From NCBI RefSeq assembly GCF_002224485.1, contig NZ_CP022463.1, positions 3,562,708 to 3,626,707 of the forward strand: DNA of 64,000 bases, given 5' to 3'. The position numbers were made by a program, and so were the translations under genes. Below the pieces are notes generated by a model. The model ran no database searches. It worked only from the letters and a program-made list of their open reading frames with translations, and was not told the DNA's origin. Below are positions 57,686 to 64,000 of the stretch, piece after piece. Source of the DNA: Sinomonas sp. R1AF57. GTDB taxonomy: Bacteria > Actinomycetota > Actinomycetes > Actinomycetales > Micrococcaceae. The first letter of the stretch is position 1, and each line of letters begins with the position of its first letter.

Positions 57686-58884
57686 CAGCCTGCTCCTTCC
57701 TCGGTCTCGTCGATCTCGCCCGGCGGGGCCTCGGCCGAGGCGAGCGCCGCGAGCGCCTCGGCCGTGGGCTCGTGCCGCACCTCGCCGTCGCGCGTCAGGC
57801 ACGCGCCGGCGACCACCTCGTCGCTGAAGTCGGGCGCCACCGTGCCGTCCGCCCCGGGCACGAGCAGGGCGATGAAGTTCGCGACGTTCTTCGCGTACAG
57901 CCGCGAGGCGTCGGCGGCCATCGCGGAGGCCGCGTCCTTGAGCCCGACGACGGTGACTTCCCCGGCGCCGTCGGCCGTCGGGACGCGGAGGTCCTGGCCG
58001 GGAACGGAGCCCTCGACGTTGCCGCCCGACTCCGCGGCCATGTCCACGACGACGGATCCTGGGCGCATCCGGGCGACCATGTCCCGGGTGACGAGGAGCG
58101 GGGCCCGGCGGCCGGGGACGGCGGCGGTCGTGATGAGGACGTCGGCGTCGGCGACGTGGGGGGCGAGGAGCTCGCGCTGGAGCGCCCCCCTGTCGGCGGT
58201 GAGCTCGCGAGCGTACCCGCCGGCGGCCTCCCCTTCGACGTCGAGCCGAATGAAGGTGCCGCCCATGGAGGCGACCTCGTCCGCGGAAGCTGGCCGGATG
58301 TCGTTCGCGGAGACGCGCGCGCCGAGCCTCTTCGCCGTGCCGATGGCCTGCAGGCCGGCGACCCCGGCGCCCAGGACGAGGACCTTCGCCGGCGGGACGG
58401 TCCCGGCAGCCGTCATGTAGAGCGGGAAGAAGCGCGGCAGGCGGATCGCGGCCTCGAGCACGCACCGGTAGCCGGTCACGAGGGCCTGGGAGGTGAGCGC
58501 GTCCATCGACTGCGCCCGGGAGATGCGCGGGACGAGCTCGAGTGCGAACGCGGTGACCCGCGCGTCGGCGAGCGCCCGGACCGTGGGAAGGTCAGTCGAG
58601 GGCGACGCTAGCCCGACGGTCACGGCACCGGGCTTGAGCCGCGCGGCCGTGCCCGGCGCGAGGGCGCGGACGTGGGCCACAACGTCGACGGCAGCCGGGT
58701 CCAGCGAGGAGGCAACCTCCGCCCCCGCCTCGGTGTAGGAGGCGTCGGAGTGGCCGGCCGCCGTCCCCGCACCCGACTCGACGATGACCTGTAGCCCGAG
58801 GCCCACGAGCTGCCGCACGGATTCGGGCGTGGCCGCGACGCGCTGCTCCCCGGCAAGACGTTCCCTCGCAATCCCGACCTTCAC
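57685..58884 (-). CDS. pntAA: NAD(P) transhydrogenase subunit alpha, NAD-binding part
   Basis: A 399-residue soluble protein of the alanine dehydrogenase/PntA fold: MKVGIARERLAGEQRVAATP, AQSMDALTSQALVTGYRCVL, VLVLGAGVAGLQAIGTAKRL (NAD site) and VVVDMAAESGGNVEGSVPGQ. GTG 58884 agrees with the family N-terminus. First gene of the pntAA-pntAB-pntB operon, which should supply NADPH at the expense of the proton gradient. Confidence 0.93.
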   Translation of the reverse strand: MKVGIARERLAGEQRVAATPESVRQLVGLGLQVIVESGAGTAAGHSDASYTEAGAEVASSLDPAAVDVVAHVRALAPGTAARLKPGAVTVGLASPSTDLPTVRALADARVTAFALELVPRISRAQSMDALTSQALVTGYRCVLEAAIRLPRFFPLYMTAAGTVPPAKVLVLGAGVAGLQAIGTAKRLGARVSANDIRPASADEVASMGGTFIRLDVEGEAAGGYARELTADRGALQRELLAPHVADADVLITTAAVPGRRAPLLVTRDMVARMRPGSVVVDMAAESGGNVEGSVPGQDLRVPTADGAGEVTVVGLKDAASAMAADASRLYAKNVANFIALLVPGADGTVAPDFSDEVVAGACLTRDGEVRHEPTAEALAALASAEAPPGEIDETEEGAG

Positions 58885-59003
58885 GCGCGCATCCTCCGCT
58901 CCGGCGGCCCCGCTGCCGCCCGTGAGCCGAGTCTATGTGCCAGGCCCCCCTGCAGCAGGGAGCAGATTCAGGGACGACGCGCCGGGCGGCGCCCCGGCGG
59001 CCG

Positions 59004-59465
59004 TCAGCCCTGCGCCGCCCCTCCTTGCTGGCCCGAGTTCACGTTGATCAGCCATGCCATGCCGTATCTGTCCGTCAGCATGCCGAACACGTCGCCCCAT
59101 GGCGCGCGCTCCATGGGCACGGTGACCCTGCCGCCCTCAGCCAGTCTGTCCCAGTAGCCGCGCAGCTGGGACTCGTCGTCGCCGGAGAGTGAGAGGGAGA
59201 CGCTGCTGCCCTCGGTGTGGGGCATGCCTTCGGGCGTGTCCGAGCCCATGAGGACGAGTCCGTTGGGGGTGACGAGCATGCCGTGCATGACCTTGTCCGC
59301 CTCAGACGCCGGCAGGCCGGGGGCGTCCCCGCCCGCGTCCGCGGGGGGCTGGAACTCCCCGAACGTGCTGATGGTGAGGTCGCCGCCGAAGACCGACTGG
59401 TAGAACGTGAGGGCCTCGCGGGCTTCTCCCGTGAAGCTGAGGTAGGGATTGAGGAGCGTGGGCAC
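59004..59465 (-). CDS. VOC/PhnB-like family protein
   Basis: A 153-residue protein of the PhnB-like glyoxalase superfamily group: LNPYLSFTGEAREALTFYQS, VFGGDLTISTFGEF and PWGDVFGMLTDRYGMAWLIN. It is usually annotated as a glyoxalase/bleomycin-resistance-like protein with no known substrate. GTG 59465 has AAGGA seven bases upstream. Tandem paralogue of the next gene (same motifs and length), separated by 41 bases. Confidence 0.88.
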   Translation of the reverse strand: MPTLLNPYLSFTGEAREALTFYQSVFGGDLTISTFGEFQPPADAGGDAPGLPASEADKVMHGMLVTPNGLVLMGSDTPEGMPHTEGSSVSLSLSGDDESQLRGYWDRLAEGGRVTVPMERAPWGDVFGMLTDRYGMAWLINVNSGQQGGAAQG

Positions 59466-59506
59466 GATGGATCCTTCCGCAGAAGTGGCGAGGGCGGACG
59501 TGGTGG

Positions 59507-59944
59507 CTACGAGTGACCGGTCGGCGTGTCGTCGCCCGCGATGTTCACGAGCCACGCGATGCCGAATCGGTCCGTGAGCATGCCGAAGGTGTCGCCCCAG
59601 ATGGCCTTCTCGAGCGGCATCGAGACGGTGGCCCCGTCGGAGAGCCGGTCCCAGTAGCCACGGAGCTCATCCTCCGATTCGGAGTCGCCGCTGAGCGAGA
59701 TCGAGAAGTTGTTCCCGGGCGCATACTCCATGCGTGCTGGCGTGTCCGAGGCCATCAGCGTGAAGCCGCTCGGCGTCGTGAGCAGGGAGTGCATCACCAG
59801 ATCCGCCTCGGAGGGATCCTGGGCCGCATGGAGGTCCGCGAAGGTGGAGATGGTGAGGTCACCGCCGAGCACCGACTGGTAGAACGTCATGGCGTCGCGT
59901 GTGGTGTCCTTGAAGCTGATGTAGGGGTTCAGTGTCGCTGTCAC
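59507..59944 (-). CDS. VOC/PhnB-like family protein, paralogue
   Basis: A 145-residue paralogue of the preceding entry: LNPYISFKDTTRDAMTFYQS, VLGGDLTISTFADL and IWGDTFGMLTDRFGIAWLVN. GTG 59944 has AAGGAG five bases upstream. It carries an acidic insertion (SGDSESEDELRGYW) relative to its twin. The pair arose by tandem duplication; function unknown. Confidence 0.88.
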   Translation of the reverse strand: MTATLNPYISFKDTTRDAMTFYQSVLGGDLTISTFADLHAAQDPSEADLVMHSLLTTPSGFTLMASDTPARMEYAPGNNFSISLSGDSESEDELRGYWDRLSDGATVSMPLEKAIWGDTFGMLTDRFGIAWLVNIAGDDTPTGHS

Positions 59945-60034
59945 AGTCGCTCCTTGCGTCGCAGATCCTCGCTGACGAGCGTGAGCCTACGCCCGGGGAC
60001 CGACACTTTGAACCCCCGGCAGGTCGCGCCCGCC

Positions 60035-61282
60035 TCAGCCCGCGAGGCGCTCGAGGTGTGCGACCACCGCGGCCCGCCTGGGCGAGCGCGGAGGGAGGAG
60101 CCGGAGGGCGGTGCGCCACGCCTCGAGGTCGTCGGCGGCCTCCGGCAGGCGCAGGTAGTGCAGCACGACGTCGACCGCGGCGCTGCCGACCACTGCCTCC
60201 CGCAGCGTCGCGGACAGCTCCTCGCGGAGTTCGGTGATGGCGGGCGCCTCCGAGCGCGGCAGGAGCTGCCCGCCGTAGGACCCGAGGGCCTGGCGGTGCG
60301 ACCCCCGCTCGAGCAGGGCCAGCGCATGCATCGAGTCGACCTCGAGCCCCTCCACGCGGTATGGCCGCGAGAGGAGCCGGACGCCGGTTCCCGAGGCGTC
60401 GAGCGCCTTGCGCAGCCGCACGAGCTCGGCCCGCAGCGTCACGGGCGGCACGGCCTGGGTGTAGAGGCGCTCGGCGAGCTCCTCGGCCGTGAGCCCGCGC
60501 GGATTGCCGGCGAGCAGCACGAGGATCTCGGAGTGGCGCACGCTCAGGCTCAGCTCCCGTGCGCCCGCGCGGAGGATCCCCTGGTCCCGACCGGTGACCG
60601 ACAGGACGGCTGGCCCTGCCGAGGGCCCAGCGCCGGCGCGGTTGCCACCGCCCCGAGGGCCCGGCGTCGTGCGCGGTGCCGCCTTGGCGAGGCCGCGCAG
60701 CCTCTCCTCGGCCGCGGCGACGGCGGCGCGGAGCCACGGGAGCGCATGTCCGGCGGCGGCCTGCTCGCCGCCCGTGATGTCGACGACGCCGATCGGGTCC
60801 CCGGTGCGGGGATCGCGGATCGGGACCGCGGTGCACGAGAAGGCCTCCGCGAGGGGGCTGAAGTGCTCTGCTCCGCGGATCTGGACCGCACCGCCGGTGG
60901 CCAGCGCCGTGCCGGGGGCAGACGTCCCGATGCTGGACTCGGACCAGTCGGCGCCCTCGAGGAACGCCATGCCCTCGGCGCGGCGGCGCACCGAGGCGTC
61001 GCCCCCGAGCCACAGGAGCCTGCTGTCGGCGTCCCCGACCGCCACGAGGATGCCGGAGTCGCGCGCGGGCTGCACGAGGAGTTCCTCGATCACGGGCATG
61101 ACCCGCGCGAGTGCGTGGCTCTCCCGGTAGGAGGCCAGCTCGTCGTCGTCGAGGACGTCTGTGACGACCGCGTCCTCGCGGCGCGGGTGCGCAGCGAGGG
61201 ACCGACGCCATGAGTCAGCGACGACGGGCCGCTCCGGGGCGTCCACTGGGTCCTGTGTGCGCACGTCCACCCACCCCTTCAT
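60035..61282 (-). CDS. GAF-domain transcriptional regulator (AcoR-like sensor, winged-helix output)
   Basis: A 415-residue regulator: N-terminal SxRRS-type motif (VVADSWRRSLAA), a GAF domain (about 75-190, GILVAVGDADSRLLWLGG ... AFSCTAVPIRDPRTGDPIGV), a Pro/Gly linker, and a C-terminal DNA-binding part (LSLSVRHSEILVLLAGNPRG ... TLRAELVRLRKAL). It lacks the sigma-54 AAA domain of AcoR. Relatives in actinobacteria often lie beside aldehyde dehydrogenase genes; here none is adjacent, but a shared upstream motif links it to the aldehyde dehydrogenase at 11439-12962. Confidence 0.85.
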   Translation of the reverse strand: MKGWVDVRTQDPVDAPERPVVADSWRRSLAAHPRREDAVVTDVLDDDELASYRESHALARVMPVIEELLVQPARDSGILVAVGDADSRLLWLGGDASVRRRAEGMAFLEGADWSESSIGTSAPGTALATGGAVQIRGAEHFSPLAEAFSCTAVPIRDPRTGDPIGVVDITGGEQAAAGHALPWLRAAVAAAEERLRGLAKAAPRTTPGPRGGGNRAGAGPSAGPAVLSVTGRDQGILRAGARELSLSVRHSEILVLLAGNPRGLTAEELAERLYTQAVPPVTLRAELVRLRKALDASGTGVRLLSRPYRVEGLEVDSMHALALLERGSHRQALGSYGGQLLPRSEAPAITELREELSATLREAVVGSAAVDVVLHYLRLPEAADDLEAWRTALRLLPPRSPRRAAVVAHLERLAG

Positions 61283-61334
61283 GTGTGCCGTGGCTCACAA
61301 GTGTATCGCGGTCGCCCCCGGATCGTCCGTGGGC

Positions 61335-61359
61335 GGAGGTTGCATGCACGTTGCATCGG
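61335..61359. promoter_or_regulatory. GTTGCA-N5-GTTGCA direct repeat upstream of the GAF regulator
   Basis: GTTGCA at 61339-61344 and again at 61350-61355, preceded by GGAG. The same 11-base period and flanks occur at 13050-13074 upstream of the aldehyde dehydrogenase. Probable autoregulatory site. Confidence 0.5.
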
Positions 61360-61418
61360 CATGGTCCCCCGTTCCACGCCCCAGCAGGCGATCCTGACGG
61401 GCCCTCAGCCGAGGCCGG

Positions 61419-61613
61419 TCATGCAGTGCCTGTCAGGTCGACGACGTGGCCCTGAGCCGCCCCCTCGCGGAGGAACGCGATGGCCCTCTTGACCTCGTCG
61501 AGGCTCGGGAATCCCCCCAGATCAGCGACGACCCGACCATCACCGGTGCAGAGCTGGACCAGATAGGCGCCGGCACCCTTGCCGCCGCGACGTACTTCAA
61601 ACCTTGCTGCCAT
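61419..61613 (-). CDS. DUF1508 (YegP-like) small protein
   Basis: A 64-residue protein, MAARFEVRRGGKGAGAYLVQ ... VVADLGGFPSLDEVKRAIAF, a single copy of the DUF1508/YegP beta-beta-alpha repeat (often present twice). Function unknown. ATG 61613 has GGAGG ten bases upstream; the longer frame to 61688 has no family match. Confidence 0.8.
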   Translation of the reverse strand: MAARFEVRRGGKGAGAYLVQLCTGDGRVVADLGGFPSLDEVKRAIAFLREGAAQGHVVDLTGTA

Positions 61614-61874
61614 GAGCAGACAACCTCCTGCATTCTCGGCCCATACGCGTGTGACGCGCATGACATCTGCGCATCCGAGACTAGCCACAGGAATGCGAAA
61701 TTTCGCCTTACCACTGAGTACGTGACTTTTCTCGACGCCCCGCCGTAGCCGAGGGAACCGTGAAACGGAGCCGCCGAGATCTGCTTACGGCCCGATTACG
61801 GGCCGGAAACAGCATGGAAACCGGTCCCCGGGACACTGGTCTCACCAGCGCACATGTTCGAGAAGGGGCAGACG

Positions 61875-62093
61875 ATGACCGCCGATACCCACAGCCGGAT
61901 CCGCCGCCTCACCGACATCCGTCGGGGCGAACTCATCGAGGCCCGCAGCGGGCAGACCATCCTGCGGGGAACGGTCTACGACACGGCACCCGGGGTGGGG
62001 CTCGTCTGGATCAGGCTCGAGGTGAGCCACGCGCGCCGCGCGGTGCAGTCCGAGGACTTCACCCTGTGGCACGTGCGCGAGCAGGCTGCCTGA
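61875..62093 (+). CDS. Small hypothetical protein (72 aa)
   Basis: A 72-residue basic/hydrophobic beta-rich protein (RIRRLTDIRRGELIEARSGQ, GLVWIRLEVSHARRAVQSED). ATG 61875 has AGAAGGGG about seven bases upstream. I do not recognise it; it resembles small SH3-like or translation-associated proteins only in size and charge. The 260 bases to its left contain no other gene. Confidence 0.6.
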   Translation: MTADTHSRIRRLTDIRRGELIEARSGQTILRGTVYDTAPGVGLVWIRLEVSHARRAVQSEDFTLWHVREQAA

Positions 62094-62126
62094 GCGTCCG
62101 CCGCCGTCGCACGAGGACCGAGCTGG

Positions 62127-62411
62127 TCATCCGCCGGCGATCGACTGGATGACCAGCACCTCCTCGCCCGCGGCCACGCGGGTCTCCAAGCCCTGGAGGG
62201 AACGGACGCTCTCCCCGCCGAGGTAGACGTTCACGTGCCGGCGCAGCGACCCCCGTTCATCCCGCAGCCTCCGGGCGAGCACCGGAAACTGGACCGCGAC
62301 GGCGTCGAGGGCCGCGCGCACGGTGGTCGCCTCGGCGTCCGGAACCTCGAACTCGGTGCGGCCTCCGGCCAGGTCCGCGAGGACGGAGGGCACGACGACG
62401 GTGACCGCCAC
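62127..62411 (-). CDS. MoaD/ThiS-type ubiquitin-like protein
   Basis: A 94-residue beta-grasp protein (MAVTVVVPSVLADLAGGRTE ... HVNVYLGGESVRSLQGLETR ... EEVLVIQSIAGG) ending in Gly-Gly, the requirement for adenylation and sulfur or protein conjugation. It starts two bases after the BNR-repeat gene stop. Such pairs recur in actinobacteria without a molybdopterin context, so it may be a SAMP-like modifier or sulfur carrier for an unknown pathway. Confidence 0.87.
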   Translation of the reverse strand: MAVTVVVPSVLADLAGGRTEFEVPDAEATTVRAALDAVAVQFPVLARRLRDERGSLRRHVNVYLGGESVRSLQGLETRVAAGEEVLVIQSIAGG

Positions 62412-62413
62412 GC

Positions 62414-63514
62414 TCAGACGCCCTGCCCGCCGTCGAGCACGGCCGCCCGCACGCAGAGCACATCGGGGAGCCTCGAGACGACCTCACGGAAGCTCTCGCC
62501 CTCGTCGGCGCTCGCATAGACTGAGCCGCCGCGGGTGCCGAAGTAGACGCCGACCGGGTCGGCGGCGTCGACGCACGCGGCGTCGCGGAGCACGGTGTTC
62601 CAGTCGTACTCGGGCAGGCCTGCGTCCAGCCGGCGCCATGTGGAGCCGGCGTCGTCGGTGCGGTGGACTGCGAGGCGGCCCTCGGGCGCCACGCGCTCCC
62701 AGTCGGAGACCAGCGGCACGACCCACGCAGTCCCGCTGCGGCGGGGGTGCGTCAGCATGACGAAGCCGAAGTCCGCCGGGAGGCCGTCGGCAATCGAGGT
62801 CCAGGTGTCCCCCGCATCGTCGCTGCGGTACACGCCCCGGTGGTTCTGGGCGTAGAGGCGGCCGTCTGCATCCCTCGCGATCTTGTGCACGCACTGGCCG
62901 ACCTCTGGCTCGGGATCGGGAAGGAAGTACGCGGAGATGCCGTGGTTCCGCGCCGACCAGCTCGCTCCGCCGTCGGTGCTCCGGTACACCCCGCCGGCGC
63001 TGATCGCGAGATGGATCCGGTCATCGTCAGCGGGATCGGGCACCACGGTGTGGACGGCAGCGCCGCCGGCCCCCGGACCCCACCTGTCCCTGTCGGGGTG
63101 CTCCCAGAGCGGGCGGTTGAGCTCGAACGTCTCGCCGCCGTCCGTCGACTTCCACACCGAGATCGGCTCGGCGCCCACCCAGACGACCCCAGGGCGGTCC
63201 TCACTGTCCGGGCGGATCTGCCAGATGCGCTCCACGGCAGCGCCCGTGTCCTCGGGGAACACGACCGACCCCGCCTCGGGCTCCGTCCACGTCGCTCCGA
63301 GGTCATCGGAATGTGCAACCGTCGGGCCGAAGTGCTCTGAACGGACGCCGACCAGCAGCCGGGTACGGCCGCCGCGCGTGTCGATCCCGACGGAGGGGAT
63401 CTCCTGCATGAGGAACTGCGGTGCGCCGACGGCCCAGGTCGTCCGGTCCTGGCTCGTGGCGAGCCACAGGCCCTTTTTCGTGCCGATGGCCAGAAGGTAT
63501 CGGGGAGAGTCCAT
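62414..63514 (-). CDS. BNR/sialidase-like beta-propeller protein
   Basis: A 366-residue cytoplasmic beta-propeller of BNR/sortilin type. Asp-box-like repeats are seen as HSDDLGATWTEPE, KSTDGGETFELN, RSTDGGASWSARN, RSDDAGDTWTSI, RTDDAGSTWRRL and ASADEGESFREV at 40-60-residue spacing. There is no signal peptide. Catalytic sialidase residues are not evident. It is co-transcribed with the ubiquitin-like gene; possibly a platform for its conjugation or an unknown enzyme. Confidence 0.87.
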   Translation of the reverse strand: MDSPRYLLAIGTKKGLWLATSQDRTTWAVGAPQFLMQEIPSVGIDTRGGRTRLLVGVRSEHFGPTVAHSDDLGATWTEPEAGSVVFPEDTGAAVERIWQIRPDSEDRPGVVWVGAEPISVWKSTDGGETFELNRPLWEHPDRDRWGPGAGGAAVHTVVPDPADDDRIHLAISAGGVYRSTDGGASWSARNHGISAYFLPDPEPEVGQCVHKIARDADGRLYAQNHRGVYRSDDAGDTWTSIADGLPADFGFVMLTHPRRSGTAWVVPLVSDWERVAPEGRLAVHRTDDAGSTWRRLDAGLPEYDWNTVLRDAACVDAADPVGVYFGTRGGSVYASADEGESFREVVSRLPDVLCVRAAVLDGGQGV

Positions 63515-63724
63515 GCGCCTATTCGAGCACCCGCGTACGACGCCGACAAGGACGGGCGGCGCTCTCCGCACCGGCGGCGGGTGCGCGGCACGCAGGTTGG
63601 GGCGCGCTGGGCGCACGAATGCTGGCCAAGGCCAGTTCTGCCATGTAGTGTTTTTTATGTGCCAGCGCACACTCAGTTTCCTTCGGAACCTTAGGAGTGC
63701 GAGCGGCACCAGAGAACCGCCTCG

Positions 63725-63754
63725 GAGCGCATACCCCCCCAATTGTGCGCTCCG
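63725..63754. terminator. Second hairpin downstream of the rRNA operon
   Basis: Perfect 8-bp arms GGAGCGCA and TGCGCTCC with a 14-base loop. It may back up the rRNA terminator. The gap 63515-63864 holds this and the next hairpin, a T-run (63648-63653) and no gene. Confidence 0.4.
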
Positions 63755-63825
63755 GGGCCCTCTCTTCTTCTCCGGAGGTTCGCCTTTGTGGGCGGGGCTT
63801 CTGGTGGGGTGTCGTTAAATGCAGG

Positions 63826-63853
63826 GAGCCCCCCGGCGGGTGCTGGGGGGCTC
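63826..63853 (-). terminator. rRNA operon terminator
   Basis: GAGCCCCCC (63826-63834) pairs with GGGGGGCTC (63845-63853) around a 10-base loop, 12 bases past the 3' end of the 5S rRNA on the minus strand; the transcript then reads CCTGCATTTAACG. Confidence 0.75.
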
Positions 63854-63864
63854 GACCTGGTGGT

Positions 63865-63986
63865 GTTGTCCGGCGGTGTCCTACTCTCCCACACCCTCGC
63901 GGGTGCAGTACCATCGGCGCTGTGGGTCTTAGCTTCCGGGTTCGGGATGGGACCGGGCGTTTCCCCCACGCTGTGACCGCCGTAAC
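63865..63986 (-). rRNA. rrf: 5S ribosomal RNA
   Basis: On the minus strand the sequence runs from GTTACGGCGGTCACAGC through CCCGGTCCCATCCCGAACCC and GGAAGCTAAGACC to GAGAGTAGGACACCGCC, the conserved elements of actinobacterial 5S rRNA. The ends pair as the terminal stem (ACGGCGGT / ACACCGCCG). Ends are set to within a few bases. The 23S gene should follow to the right, beyond the window. Confidence 0.95.
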
Positions 63987-64000
63987 CCTGTGTCCCGTCC

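Noticed and set aside
1..64000. tRNA genes, insertion sequences, integrases or prophage genes
   Set aside because: No cloverleaf-like sequence, transposase or phage motif was recognised by reading; a tRNA search program would be needed to exclude tRNAs formally.

Overview
The window is very GC-rich DNA with dense, often overlapping genes (many GTGA/ATGA stop-start overlaps), frequent GTG starts, several probable leaderless transcripts and actinobacterial gene families (LuxR-type BenR, CtaF, three-gene transhydrogenase, DUF2382, sigma-B-like promoters). I infer a soil actinobacterium of the Micrococcaceae (Arthrobacter/Sinomonas-like); the species cannot be fixed from the sequence alone. It looks like ordinary chromosome: no phage, IS element, CRISPR array or tRNA was found, and the right edge runs into the 3' end of an rRNA operon (5S rRNA and terminators, minus strand).

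Layout. 1-2.6 kb: a LacI regulator with a near-perfect operator and an MHS-type transporter. 2.7-6.9 kb (minus): a GH15 glucoamylase/trehalase-like enzyme coupled to glucose 1-dehydrogenase, then a stand-alone riboflavin deaminase and GTP cyclohydrolase II. 6.9-13 kb (minus): a P-type cation ATPase; alcohol dehydrogenase-DUF779 and, separated by a repeat array, aldehyde dehydrogenase. 13-17 kb: an MltG-like enzyme, two small unknown proteins, an orphan response regulator, an ArsR-SRPBCC pair and a LysM protein. 17-26.5 kb: a complete benzoate-to-catechol-to-muconate module (catA divergent from benABCD, then benK and a LuxR-type benR). 26.6-37 kb: DUF1622 protein, subtilase, patatin, an array of opposed 21-bp repeats, a PRC-barrel/DUF2382 stress protein with a sigma-B-like promoter, a D-lactate-dehydrogenase-like flavoprotein and a large membrane protein with an HSQG serine motif. 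37-45.6 kb: a six-gene minus-strand oxidoreductase cluster (SDR, two small membrane proteins, gluconate-dehydrogenase-like subunit, GMC flavoprotein, TPP enzyme) divergent from a second GH15 gene and an orphan cytochrome oxidase subunit IV. 45.6-54 kb: ArsR-rhodanese regulator divergent from an MFS pump, a flavin monooxygenase, a CBS protein and a CUT1 sugar ABC importer. 54-64 kb: a Cys-rich mini-protein behind a CsoR-type operator, a possibly frameshifted membrane protein, pntAA-pntAB-pntB plus a hydroxyacyl dehydrogenase, two VOC paralogues, a GAF regulator, small proteins, a ubiquitin-like/BNR-repeat pair and the 5S gene.

Themes. Carbon use (benzoate, ethanol, alpha-glucans or trehalose, ABC sugar import) is mixed with redox balancing (transhydrogenase, glucose and GMC dehydrogenases) and stress functions. 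Three sigma-B/F-type promoters (GTTT-N15/16-GGGWAN) precede the DUF2382 gene, the CBS gene and the SDR-GMC-TPP cluster, suggesting a shared stress regulon. Two regulator-target links can be proposed from shared motifs: the GAF regulator with the aldehyde dehydrogenase, and a common 12-mer upstream of benA and benK. The least described parts are the SDR-GMC-TPP cluster, the opposed 21-bp arrays and the Cys-rich/membrane protein pair.
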